Below are positions 1 to 7,017 of a DNA stretch of 7,017 nucleotides, one piece after another (the stretch's first letter is position 1; each line of letters starts with the position of its first letter). The stretch comes from Candidatus Pelagibacter sp. (lineage in GTDB: Bacteria > Pseudomonadota > Alphaproteobacteria > Pelagibacterales > Pelagibacteraceae), in the NCBI GenBank assembly GCA_028221385.1, contig JAOIRP010000025.1, positions 1 to 7,017 of the forward strand, given 5' to 3'. The position numbers and the translations under genes were made by a program. The notes under the pieces are model-generated. The model searched no databases, had not been told where the DNA came from, and saw only the letters and a program-made list of their open reading frames with translations.

Positions 1-804
1 CTCCATTTTTTTTATCTTATCCTGCGCTCCGCCTTTGCCACCTGAAATTATAGCACCTGCATGTCCCATTCTTCTTCCTGGAGGCGCAGTTATTCCTGCT
101 ACAAAGCCGACCATAGGCTTTTTTATTTTGTGATTTTTTACAAATTCAGCTGCTTCTTCTTCTGCTGAACCACCAATTTCTCCAATCATAAGAATAGATT
201 TTGTTTCCTCATCATTTAAAAACAAGTCTAGACAATCTATAAAATTAGTTCCATTTATAGGGTCTCCACCAATTCCAATACAAGTTGATTGTCCTAATCC
301 ATTTTCGGTTGTTTGAGCCACAGCTTCATAAGTTAAGGTTCCAGATCTTGAGACGATTCCAACTGAGCCTTTTTTATGGATATTTCCTGGCATGATTCCA
401 ATTTTACATTCATCTGGTGTAATTATTCCAGGACAATTTGGTCCTATTAATCTACTTTTAGAATTGTTCAATTTTTGTTTAACCTTGAGCATATCTTGGA
501 TTGGTATGCCCTCAGTAATACATACAATAAGTTCAATGGAAGCCTCTATAGCTTCAATGATTGCAGCTCCAGCAAATTTAGCAGGAACATAAATCATAGT
601 TGCATCTGCACCGACTTCTTGTTTTGCTTCTGCTACAGAATTAAAAACTGGACGGTCAAGATGTTTTTGACCTCCTTTTTTTGGAGTAACTCCACCAACT
701 AGGTTTGTACCATACTCTATTGCTTGCTCTGAATGAAATGTACCATGTGAACCTGTAAATCCTTGACATATAACTTTTGTATTTTTATTTATTAAAACTG
801 ACAT
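1..804 (-). CDS. sucD: Succinyl-CoA synthetase (succinate-CoA ligase) alpha subunit, 3' end cut off by window
   Basis: This is the CoA-binding and phosphohistidine subunit of succinyl-CoA synthetase. With SucC it interconverts succinyl-CoA and succinate, coupled to nucleotide triphosphate formation, in the cytosolic TCA cycle. The start is the ATG at 804-802, and 268 codons run open to the window edge, ending in KIKKME. The family is usually about 290 residues, so roughly 20 C-terminal residues lie outside. The N-terminal Rossmann CoA-binding domain shows [14 protein letters not shown] at about residues 11-24, then [10 protein letters not shown] (36-45). GPNCPG (121-126) and SRSGTLTYE (152-160) follow. 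The active-site histidine that becomes phosphorylated is H248, in RRMGHAGAI. The start lies one base after the sucC stop (TAA-T-ATG) with no Shine-Dalgarno sequence, so translation is probably coupled to sucC. The family assignment is secure; the only incompleteness is the window edge. Confidence 0.98.
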   Translation of the reverse strand, partial: MSVLINKNTKVICQGFTGSHGTFHSEQAIEYGTNLVGGVTPKKGGQKHLDRPVFNSVAEAKQEVGADATMIYVPAKFAGAAIIEAIEASIELIVCITEGIPIQDMLKVKQKLNNSKSRLIGPNCPGIITPDECKIGIMPGNIHKKGSVGIVSRSGTLTYEAVAQTTENGLGQSTCIGIGGDPINGTNFIDCLDLFLNDEETKSILMIGEIGGSAEEEAAEFVKNHKIKKPMVGFVAGITAPPGRRMGHAGAIISGGKGGAQDKIKKME

Positions 805-805
805 A

Positions 806-1966
806 TTATTTTATGGCTTCAACAATTTTTTTTGCAGCATCATCTAAATCTTCTGCTGATATTAATTTAAGTCCTGAATTATCTAAAATTTTTTTTCCTT
901 CTTTGAAATTTGTTCCTGCAAGTCTTACTACTAAAGGAACACTAATATTTATTTCTTTAGCTGCATCCACAACACCTTGAGCAAGGACATCACATCTCAT
1001 TATTCCTCCAAAAATATTTATTAAAATCCCTTTAACATTTTTGTCTGAAAGAATTATTTTAAGTGCAGCTGAGACTTTTTCTTTTGAAGCGCCACCACCA
1101 ACATCAAGAAAGTTTGCTGGTTCTTTGCCATATAGTTTAATTATATCCATTGTGGCCATAGCTAAGCCCGCACCATTAACCATACAGCCAATACTTCCAC
1201 CTAATTTTATGTAAGCCAAGTCATGCTTGCTTGCTTCTATTTCTGTTGGTTCTTCCTCATTTAGATCTCTTAACTCTAAAATTTCTGGATGCCTAAATAA
1301 AGCATTAGAGTCAAAATTTACTTTTGCATCCAAACATATAATTTTTTTTTCTTTTGTTAAAATCAATGGATTAACTTCAACCATATTTGCATCTGTGCCA
1401 ATAAACATTTTATATATTGATTTAATTAAAGATATTGCTTGTTTTTTTGCATCATCTGTTAAATTAAATATTTTTATTATATCCTCACAAGCTTTACCTG
1501 AAATCTCATCACTAATTTCAACTTTTGTTGTAATAATTTTTTCTGGTGTTTTACTTGCGACTTCTTCAATATCCATTCCACCTTGATCACTTGATATAAA
1601 TGCAATTTTTGAACTGGCTCTATCCACTAAACAAGATAAATAAAATTCTTTTTCTATATTTGACGACTCTTCAACATATAATCTTTTAACTTCTCTTCCT
1701 TCTGGACCAGTTTGATGGGTCACAAGAGTTTTGCCTAACAGTTCTTTAGCTGCAGTATTTAATTCCTCTAAAGTATTTAGGATTTTAACTCCTCCTGCTT
1801 TTCCTCTTCCACCAGCATGAATTTGAGCCTTTAATACAAATTTTTCAGTCTTTAATGATTTTGCTTTTACAGCTAATTCTTCGACATTTAGAGCAAAAAA
1901 TCCCTCGGGAACTACTGCTCCATATTTTTTTAGAATTTGCTTAGCCTGATGTTCGTGAATATTCAT
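806..1966 (-). CDS. sucC: Succinyl-CoA synthetase (ADP- or GDP-forming) beta subunit
   Basis: This is the nucleotide-binding subunit of succinyl-CoA synthetase, partner of the adjacent SucD. At 386 residues it is about the length of the E. coli protein. The N-terminal ATP-grasp fold shows the MNIHEHQAK start, K46 and the loop GGRGKAGGV (52-60). YVEE (97-100) follows, then the metal-binding set E197/N199 in MVEVNP and D213 in CLDAK, at the same numbers as I recall for E. coli SucC. The C-terminal flavodoxin-like domain carries [12 protein letters not shown] (263-274), FLDVGGGA (286-293) and [11 protein letters not shown] (316-326). Nucleotide preference (ADP or GDP) cannot be decided from sequence by eye. 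The ATG shares its A with the last base of the mdh stop (TAATG), and no Shine-Dalgarno sequence precedes it, so coupling to mdh translation is likely. The coding strand has a run of nine A at 1342-1350, with the frame intact. Confidence 0.98.
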   Translation of the reverse strand: MNIHEHQAKQILKKYGAVVPEGFFALNVEELAVKAKSLKTEKFVLKAQIHAGGRGKAGGVKILNTLEELNTAAKELLGKTLVTHQTGPEGREVKRLYVEESSNIEKEFYLSCLVDRASSKIAFISSDQGGMDIEEVASKTPEKIITTKVEISDEISGKACEDIIKIFNLTDDAKKQAISLIKSIYKMFIGTDANMVEVNPLILTKEKKIICLDAKVNFDSNALFRHPEILELRDLNEEEPTEIEASKHDLAYIKLGGSIGCMVNGAGLAMATMDIIKLYGKEPANFLDVGGGASKEKVSAALKIILSDKNVKGILINIFGGIMRCDVLAQGVVDAAKEINISVPLVVRLAGTNFKEGKKILDNSGLKLISAEDLDDAAKKIVEAIK

Positions 1967-2928
1967 TATTTAGAAAGATCTGGATCTATTTTAGATGCGG
2001 CTTCCCAAAGTGCTTTAACAGCATCAATAGAGTGCATAAATTCCTTTTTTTCTTTCTCATCTAGATCTATCTGTTCTATTTTTTCTACACCACTTTTTCC
2101 AATTATTACAGGTACACCAGCGTAAACATTGCTCACCCCATACTCTCCATTTAATTGAATGGCACACGGTAATAACTTCTTCTCATCTTTTAAGTATGCT
2201 TCTGCCATCTGAACCCCTGATGCTGCCGGTGCGTAAAATGCCGATCCCTTTTCTAAATATTTTACAATCTCAGCGCCTCCATCTCTTGTTCTTTGATTTA
2301 TTTCTTCTAATCTTTCCTGAGATATTTTACCTTCTTTAACCAAATCTAGTAAAGGTTTTCCTGAAACTTTTGTAAATCTTGGCATTGGAACCATTGTGTC
2401 TCCATGACCTCCCATTACCATTGCATCTATTTCTTTTACAGGAATATTAAGCTCTTCTGATAGAAATAATTTAAATCTAGAGCTATCTAAAATTCCTGCC
2501 ATTCCAACTACTTTATTAGCTGGCATGCCAGAGAATTTTTGAAATGCCATAACCATTACATCAAGTGGATTAGTGATACATATAACAAAGGCATTGGGCG
2601 CATTTTTTTTTATACCTTCTGCTACTTGTTTAATAATTTTTAAATTAATACCCAATAAATCATCTCTACTCATTCCTGGTTTTCTTGGAACTCCCGCTGT
2701 AATGATTATTACATCAGATCCTTTAATATCATCGTAATTATCTGTTCCTGAAAATTTTACATTAAAACCATCCACTGAGGACGATTGAGCTATATCTAAA
2801 GCTTTACCTTTTGCTATTCCACTTGCAACATCGAACATAACCACTTCATCAACTAACTCTTTTAAACCTATTAAATGTGCCAAAGTTCCACCTATTTGAC
2901 CCGCTCCTATTAAAGATATTTTTTTCAT
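1966..2928 (-). CDS. mdh: NAD-dependent malate dehydrogenase, LDH-like type
   Basis: Mdh oxidises L-malate to oxaloacetate with NAD+ in the cytosol. The 320-residue length and motifs fit the lactate-dehydrogenase-like malate dehydrogenases typical of alphaproteobacteria, rather than the E. coli type. The N-terminal Rossmann motif is GAGQIGG (8-14), with D33 ending beta-2 as expected for NAD rather than NADP. The active-site loop is [13 protein letters not shown] (80-92). R82 sits where lactate dehydrogenases have Gln, and this Arg marks malate/oxaloacetate specificity; R88 is the loop arginine. N120 (ITNP), D148, R151 (ILDSSRF) and the catalytic H175 (GGHGD) complete the site. The ATG at 2928 is 9 bases after the mmsA stop and follows a clear Shine-Dalgarno sequence, AAGGA. 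The 3' end overlaps sucC by one base. The neighbouring succinyl-CoA synthetase and succinate dehydrogenase genes agree with malate rather than lactate as substrate. Confidence 0.97.
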   Translation of the reverse strand: MKKISLIGAGQIGGTLAHLIGLKELVDEVVMFDVASGIAKGKALDIAQSSSVDGFNVKFSGTDNYDDIKGSDVIIITAGVPRKPGMSRDDLLGINLKIIKQVAEGIKKNAPNAFVICITNPLDVMVMAFQKFSGMPANKVVGMAGILDSSRFKLFLSEELNIPVKEIDAMVMGGHGDTMVPMPRFTKVSGKPLLDLVKEGKISQERLEEINQRTRDGGAEIVKYLEKGSAFYAPAASGVQMAEAYLKDEKKLLPCAIQLNGEYGVSNVYAGVPVIIGKSGVEKIEQIDLDEKEKKEFMHSIDAVKALWEAASKIDPDLSK

Positions 2929-2934
2929 TATTTT

Positions 2935-2939
2935 TCCTT
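2935..2939 (-). promoter_or_regulatory. Shine-Dalgarno site of mdh
   Basis: On the minus strand the mmsA stop runs directly into TAAGGAAAAATAATG. AAGGA lies six bases before the mdh ATG, which is normal spacing, and its two A bases belong to the mmsA stop codon. It is the only clear purine-rich ribosome-binding site among the junctions in this window, and it supports the start chosen for mdh. Confidence 0.75.
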
Positions 2940-4431
2940 ATTTCATTGTTGGCATGACAAATTCTGCATTAGATCTTATTCCAGAAGGCCATCTTGATGT
3001 TACTGTTTTGAGTTTTGTATAAAATTTTATACCTTCTGCTCCGTGCATTGCACTATCTCCAAATAATGATCTTTTCCAACCACCAAAACTATGAAAGGCC
3101 ATTGGAACAGGTATTGGAACATTAATTCCAACCATACCAACTTGAATTTTGCTCGCAAAAGTTCTTCCTGCATCACCATCTCTAGTATAAATGCTTACTC
3201 CGTTTCCATACTCATGATCATTAATTAACTTAGTTGCTTCTTCAAATGTTTTAACTCTTATTACTGATAAGACGGGCCCAAATATTTCCTCTTTATAAAT
3301 TCTCATATCTTTTTGGACGTGATCAAACAAACATCCTCCTATAAAAAAACCTTTTTCATAACCTTGAAGTTTTATATTTCTTCCATCAACAACTAATTTA
3401 GCTCCCTCTTTAACACCCAAATCAACATAGCTTTTTACTTTTTCTAAATGCTCTTTAGTTACCAGTGGACCCATTTGAGATGTTTTATCCATACCAGGGC
3501 CTACTTTTAATGCTTCAGCTTTTTTTGATAAGCGTGCAACTAATTCGTCTCCAATATCTCCCACTGCAACAGCAACAGATTGGGCCATACATCTTTCTCC
3601 CGCAGATCCATAAGCTGCTCCCATTAATCCATTGACTGCACCCTCAAGATCACAATCAGGCATCACAACTAGATGATTTTTTGCACCTCCTAAGGCTTGA
3701 ACTCTTTTTTCGTTTTTTGCAGAATTTTCATAAATATACTTTGCTATTGGAGTTGAGCCTACAAAGCTTACTGCTTTAACATCTTTGTTTGTTAAAATAG
3801 CATCAACTGATTCTTTATCTCCATTCACAACATTAAAAACTCCATCTGGTAATCCAGCTTCTTTTAATAATTCAGCTAATTTCAAGGGACAAGATGGATC
3901 CTTTTCTGAAGGTTTTAAAATAAATGTATTTCCACAGGCTATAGCGATAGGAAACATCCACATAGGTACCATTGCTGGAAAGTTAAATGGTGTAATGCCT
4001 GCAACCACACCAAGCGGTTGTCGCATTGACCAACTATCAACATTTGTTCCTACATTCTCAGAAAATTCACCTTTAAGCAAATGTGGGATGCCACATGCAA
4101 ACTCAACCACTTCTAGTCCTCTTGTTAATGATCCCTTGGCATCTTCGTAAACTTTTCCATGCTCTGAAACGATTAATTTTGTTAGTTCATCAGAATTTTT
4201 TTCTATTAATTCTTTAAACTTGAACATTATTCTAGCTCTTTGAAGAGAAGGTTTTAATGACCATGTTTCAAAAGCTTTTTTTGCAATTTCAACAGCTTTA
4301 TCTAAGTCAGTTTTACTTGCTAGTCTTACTTCAGACTCCTGTTCACCTGTTGCTGGATTAAAAACTTTACTTTTTCTATCAGACGTTCCTGATATCAGCT
4401 TACCGCCAACAAAATGTTCTAATAAATTCAT
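2938..4431 (-). CDS. mmsA: CoA-acylating methylmalonate-semialdehyde (malonate-semialdehyde) dehydrogenase
   Basis: This is a 497-residue aldehyde dehydrogenase superfamily member of the MmsA family. These enzymes oxidatively convert methylmalonate semialdehyde to propionyl-CoA, or malonate semialdehyde to acetyl-CoA, with NAD+, CoA and release of CO2. Visible motifs are the oxyanion N150 in ITPFNFP, KPSEKDP (173-179), FVGSTPIA (223-230), the nucleophile C281 in GSAGERCMA, and EEIFGPV (381-387). The general-base Glu of hydrolytic aldehyde dehydrogenases is replaced: the usual ELGG is ALGG here (A246), as in this CoA-dependent family. R104 and R280 (next to C281) probably correspond to the two invariant arginines that bind the substrate carboxylate in characterised family members. 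The gene sits 24 bases after sdhB and 9 before mdh, so it is probably co-transcribed with TCA genes. The physiological substrate (valine, inositol, beta-alanine or propionate-type intermediates) cannot be told from this window. Confidence 0.93.
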   Translation of the reverse strand: MNLLEHFVGGKLISGTSDRKSKVFNPATGEQESEVRLASKTDLDKAVEIAKKAFETWSLKPSLQRARIMFKFKELIEKNSDELTKLIVSEHGKVYEDAKGSLTRGLEVVEFACGIPHLLKGEFSENVGTNVDSWSMRQPLGVVAGITPFNFPAMVPMWMFPIAIACGNTFILKPSEKDPSCPLKLAELLKEAGLPDGVFNVVNGDKESVDAILTNKDVKAVSFVGSTPIAKYIYENSAKNEKRVQALGGAKNHLVVMPDCDLEGAVNGLMGAAYGSAGERCMAQSVAVAVGDIGDELVARLSKKAEALKVGPGMDKTSQMGPLVTKEHLEKVKSYVDLGVKEGAKLVVDGRNIKLQGYEKGFFIGGCLFDHVQKDMRIYKEEIFGPVLSVIRVKTFEEATKLINDHEYGNGVSIYTRDGDAGRTFASKIQVGMVGINVPIPVPMAFHSFGGWKRSLFGDSAMHGAEGIKFYTKLKTVTSRWPSGIRSNAEFVMPTMK

Positions 4432-4436
4432 GAATG

Positions 4437-4450
4437 ACTTTATTTAAAGT
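4437..4450. other. Short palindrome in the sdhB-mmsA gap, just before the mmsA start
   Basis: ACTTTATTTAAAGT reads as two perfect 6-base inverted arms around two central bases. As RNA on the minus strand it could fold as a 5-base-pair stem with a 4-base loop, ending five bases before the mmsA ATG. The only weak Shine-Dalgarno-like bases (AAAG, 4441-4438) lie in its 3' arm. No T-run follows, so it is not a rho-independent terminator. In DNA this AT-rich, a palindrome of this size could be chance; a regulatory role is conjecture. Confidence 0.3.
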
Positions 4451-4455
4451 GGTAA

Positions 4456-5229
4456 TTAGCTTGTTGCAAGCATTTTCTTCAATTCAGCAATGGCTTTTGC
4501 TGGATTTAGTCCCTTTGGACATGCATTAGTGCAATTCATAATAGTATGACATCTATATAGCTTAAGTTCGTCAGCTACTTTTTTTAATCTTTCTTTTCTT
4601 TCATCATCTCTGCTGTCTACTATCCATCTGTAGGCTTGAAGTAAAACAGCAGGACCTAAATACTTGTCACCATTCCACCAATAACTAGGACAGGAAGTGG
4701 AGCAACAGGCACACATGATGCATTCATATGCTCCATCTAATTTTTCTCTATCTTTTTTTGATTGTATAATTTCTGTAGTTTCTACTTTTGTATTAGTTTT
4801 TAACCAAGGCTCAATTGACTGATATTGTTTATACAGCCCACTTAAATCTCCTATTAAATCTTTTTTAACCTTCAAATGAGGTAATGGATAAATATTAATA
4901 TCCCCTTTAATTTCTGAATGTGGCTTTGTACATGCCAAACCATTTTCGCCATCCATATTCATCGCACAAGAGCCACAAACACCATGCGCACAAGATCTTC
5001 TGTAAGCTAGTGAAGGATCAATTTCATTTTTAATTTTGTTTAAAATATCTAATACTTTTGAAGGACAATTATCCATATCTACTTCGTAGGTATCTACTCT
5101 GGGATTTTCACCATTAGAAGGATCCCATCTATAAACATTTATTTTTCTAATATTTTTTGATCCAGTTTTATCATAATAATATTTACCTTTTTGAACTTCT
5201 GAATTTTTAGGTAAATTTATTTGAACCAC
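4456..5229 (-). CDS. sdhB: Succinate dehydrogenase iron-sulfur subunit
   Basis: SdhB carries electrons from the SdhA flavin through three iron-sulfur centres to the quinone in respiratory complex II, on the cytoplasmic face of the inner membrane. The protein has 257 residues. Its N-terminal ferredoxin domain binds [2Fe-2S] with C80, C85, C88 and C100. In the C-terminal domain, C170, C173, C176 and C237 fit the [4Fe-4S] centre, and C180, C227 and C233 the [3Fe-4S] centre. W185 (SYWWN) and H228 match quinone-site residues of E. coli SdhB. The C-terminal region ([36 protein letters not shown]) looks alphaproteobacterial. Translation starts at GTG (5229-5227), embedded in the sdhA stop as TAGTG. 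The next in-frame Met is residue 52, too far in to be the start. A GA-rich stretch, GAAAGAG (5243-5237), lies seven bases upstream and may serve as a weak ribosome-binding site, with coupling to sdhA. Confidence 0.98.
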   Translation of the reverse strand: MVQINLPKNSEVQKGKYYYDKTGSKNIRKINVYRWDPSNGENPRVDTYEVDMDNCPSKVLDILNKIKNEIDPSLAYRRSCAHGVCGSCAMNMDGENGLACTKPHSEIKGDINIYPLPHLKVKKDLIGDLSGLYKQYQSIEPWLKTNTKVETTEIIQSKKDREKLDGAYECIMCACCSTSCPSYWWNGDKYLGPAVLLQAYRWIVDSRDDERKERLKKVADELKLYRCHTIMNCTNACPKGLNPAKAIAELKKMLATS

Positions 5230-7001
5230 TAATAAACTCTTTCTTGAGGTGGAAAATACTGAACTTCATTTGTCAGAGTTGTTTTAACTACTGGCCTGTA
5301 CCCTATTTTGGTATCTTTTCCATTACACCAAGCAATAGTATGTTGCATAAATTTTTCATCATCTCTTTTTGGAAAATCTTCTCTAGCATGCGCTCCTCTA
5401 CTCTCTTGCCTATTATAAGCAGAGTCTACTGTAGTGATTGCCTGTCTTATTAAGTTGTCAAATTCCAGTGTTTCTACTAGATCAGTATTAAAAATAAGTG
5501 ACTTATCTTTTACAGAAATATAGTCCATTCCATCATACGTTTTTCTAATCTCATCCACTCCTTCTTTAAGTGTTTTGTCTGTTCTAAAAACAGCACACTT
5601 TGATTGCATAGTTTTTTGCATCGCCAATCTAAGTTCTGAAGTACTTTTTTCACCATTAGAATTTCTTAGTTTATCAAATCTTTCTAAACATTTTTCTGTT
5701 TCAGACTCTCCTATATCTTCATGTGGTATGCCTGGTTTTACTAGTTCTGCTGCTCTTTTTGCTGCCGCTCTTCCAAACACAACTAAATCAATTAAAGAAT
5801 TAGATCCTAGTCTATTTGCTCCATGAACAGAAACACAGGCAGCTTCCCCAATCGCCATCAATCCCGGAACTGTTTCAGAATCTTTTCCTGTTAATACTTC
5901 AGCTTTATAATTAGTTGGAATGCCTCCCATATTGTAGTGAACTGTTGGAACAACAGGTATCGGTTCTTTAGTTACATCAACATTTGCAAATAATCTTGCA
6001 GCTTCTGTAATTCCTGGAAGTCTACTTTCAATGATGCTTTTATCTAAATGGCTTAAATGTAAGTGAACATGGTCTTGTTCTTTTCCAACTCCTCTACCTT
6101 CATTAATCTCAATTGACATTGATCTACTTACTACATCTCTCGAAGCTAAATCTTTAGCTTTTGGAGCATATCTCTCCATAAACCTTTCACCTTTTGAATT
6201 AACTAAATAGCCACCTTCTCCTCTAACACCTTCTGAAATCAATGTTCCATGTCCATAAATTCCTGTTGGGTGAAATTGTACAAACTCCATATCTTGTAAT
6301 GGTAAACCTGCTCTTAAAACCATAGCATTTCCATCACCAGTACAAGTATGTGCTGATGTTGCTGAATAATAAGCTTTTCCATAACCACCTGTTGCAATTA
6401 TTGTGCTGTGGGCTCTAAATCTATGAATTGTTCCATCATTTAAATTCCAAGCAATAAGACCTTTGCATTCACCATCCTTCATCAATAAATCTAGAGCAAA
6501 ATATTCAATAAAAAATTCAGTGTTGTGTTTTAAAGCCTGTCCGTAAAGAGTATGAAGTATTGCGTGCCCAGTTCTGTCTGCTGCTGCACAAGTTCTTTGA
6601 ACAATTCCATTACCATAATTCTTTGTCATGCCTCCAAAGGGTCTTTGATAAATTTTACCATCATCAGTTCTACTGAATGGCACTCCATATTTTTCTAATT
6701 CTATAACTGCTGCAGGAGCTTCTTTACAAAGATATTCTATACTGTCTTGATCACCTAACCAATCAGCACCTTTAACCGTATCATACATGTGCCAACGCCA
6801 ATCATCTTCACCCATGTTTCCCAAAGATGCAGATATACCTCCCTGAGCAGCAGATGTGTGACTTCTAGTTGGAAAAACTTTTGATATACATGCTGTTTTT
6901 AAACCTGCTTCACTTAAACCTACAGCAGCTCTAAGTCCCGAGCCTCCTGCACCAAGTACAATGACATCGTATTCATGATCTATAATTTTATATGAACTCA
7001 T
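5229..7001 (-). CDS. sdhA: Succinate dehydrogenase flavoprotein subunit
   Basis: SdhA oxidises succinate to fumarate as the catalytic subunit of respiratory complex II, passing electrons to SdhB. The 590-residue length matches the family. The FAD-binding Rossmann motif is GAGGSG (17-22), and H48 in [10 protein letters not shown] is the expected covalent flavin attachment site. The active-site set is complete by alignment to E. coli SdhA: H244 (QFHPTG), R288 (LASRDVVSR), H355 (PTVHYNMGG) and R397 (GANRLGSNS). The C-terminus ends in the usual proteobacterial PPQERVY. The ATG at 7001-6999 places [20 protein letters not shown] at the normal distance before the FAD fold. No Shine-Dalgarno sequence is seen in the 16 visible upstream bases. 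The membrane anchors sdhC and sdhD are expected just upstream but lie outside the window. Presence of sdhB directly after it and a TCA context favour succinate dehydrogenase over fumarate reductase. Confidence 0.98.
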   Translation of the reverse strand: MSSYKIIDHEYDVIVLGAGGSGLRAAVGLSEAGLKTACISKVFPTRSHTSAAQGGISASLGNMGEDDWRWHMYDTVKGADWLGDQDSIEYLCKEAPAAVIELEKYGVPFSRTDDGKIYQRPFGGMTKNYGNGIVQRTCAAADRTGHAILHTLYGQALKHNTEFFIEYFALDLLMKDGECKGLIAWNLNDGTIHRFRAHSTIIATGGYGKAYYSATSAHTCTGDGNAMVLRAGLPLQDMEFVQFHPTGIYGHGTLISEGVRGEGGYLVNSKGERFMERYAPKAKDLASRDVVSRSMSIEINEGRGVGKEQDHVHLHLSHLDKSIIESRLPGITEAARLFANVDVTKEPIPVVPTVHYNMGGIPTNYKAEVLTGKDSETVPGLMAIGEAACVSVHGANRLGSNSLIDLVVFGRAAAKRAAELVKPGIPHEDIGESETEKCLERFDKLRNSNGEKSTSELRLAMQKTMQSKCAVFRTDKTLKEGVDEIRKTYDGMDYISVKDKSLIFNTDLVETLEFDNLIRQAITTVDSAYNRQESRGAHAREDFPKRDDEKFMQHTIAWCNGKDTKIGYRPVVKTTLTNEVQYFPPQERVY

Positions 7002-7017
7002 ATTTATAATTTAAAAA
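7002..7017 (-). other. AT-rich edge upstream of sdhA
   Basis: These 16 bases consist only of A and T and contain in-frame and out-of-frame TAA triplets on the minus strand. They hold no purine-rich ribosome-binding site. They could be the 3' end of an upstream gene (sdhD would be expected) or an intergenic leader; the window is too short here to decide. Confidence 0.3.

Noticed and set aside
392..702. Overlapping plus-strand open frames opposite sucD
   Set aside because: sucD reads without interruption on the minus strand through this region with conserved motifs, so these are shadows.
1..804. Possible truncation or pseudogene of sucD
   Set aside because: The reading frame is open to the first base and stops only because the window ends. 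All motifs, including the phosphohistidine, are present.
1227..1586. Plus-strand open frame of 119 codons opposite sucC
   Set aside because: It is antisense to a conserved enzyme with intact motifs. The hydrophobic look (many Ile, Phe, Ser) is what the reverse complement of Lys/Asp/Glu-rich AT-rich coding DNA gives.
3785..4150. Plus-strand open frame of 121 codons opposite mmsA
   Set aside because: It lies wholly within a well-supported gene on the other strand, its translation shows no recognisable domain, and it has no convincing ribosome-binding site. It is a shadow of mmsA.
4437..4450. Possible rho-independent terminator between sdhB and mmsA
   Set aside because: The stem is short and has no G/C core, and no U-run follows on the transcript strand. 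It would not work as a typical intrinsic terminator.
5575..5826. Plus-strand open frame of 83 codons opposite sdhA
   Set aside because: It is antisense to a conserved region of sdhA that includes the substrate-site end, and has no independent coding evidence.
1..7017. An undescribed system such as a defence island, mobile element or CRISPR array
   Set aside because: Essentially every base is assigned to a conserved central-metabolism gene or a junction of at most 24 bases. I saw no direct repeats, transposase, tRNA or unknown gene.

Overview
The window is a compact, strongly AT-rich piece of bacterial chromosome. It carries six genes, all on the minus strand, in transcription order sdhA - sdhB - mmsA - mdh - sucC - sucD, with sucD cut by the left edge. 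All are core carbon-metabolism enzymes. The AT-rich coding sequence, near-zero intergenic space, lactate-dehydrogenase-like malate dehydrogenase, the mdh-sucC-sucD order and the SdhA/SdhB sequence style point to an alphaproteobacterium with a streamlined genome. A Pelagibacterales (SAR11) member is the best inference. That assignment rests on gene order and style from memory, not on a database search.

Layout from right to left, which is the direction of transcription: 7002-7017 is a 16-base AT-rich edge with no ribosome-binding site, probably the end of or gap after an upstream sdhD. 7001-5229 is sdhA (succinate dehydrogenase flavoprotein). 5229-4456 is sdhB (iron-sulfur subunit), which starts with GTG inside the sdhA stop codon. 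4455-4432 is a 24-base gap holding a small palindrome. 4431-2938 is mmsA (CoA-acylating methylmalonate/malonate-semialdehyde dehydrogenase). 2937-2929 is a 9-base gap with the only clear Shine-Dalgarno sequence. 2928-1966 is mdh. 1966-806 is sucC, overlapping mdh by one base. 804-1 is sucD, one base after sucC and lacking its last roughly 20 residues. No stretch longer than 24 bases lacks a gene, and no terminator, RNA gene, mobile element or CRISPR array is visible.

Together the genes encode a run of the TCA cycle: succinyl-CoA to succinate (SucCD), succinate to fumarate (SdhAB with the membrane anchors expected upstream), and malate to oxaloacetate (Mdh). Fumarase is not in the window. The non-TCA member is MmsA, which makes propionyl-CoA or acetyl-CoA from semialdehydes and so could feed carbon into the cycle. 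The tight spacing and same-strand order imply one polycistronic transcript with translational coupling. Every key catalytic residue checked is present, and no gene shows a frameshift or premature stop. I found no sign of an undescribed system; the points worth a second look are operon composition and small translation-initiation details.
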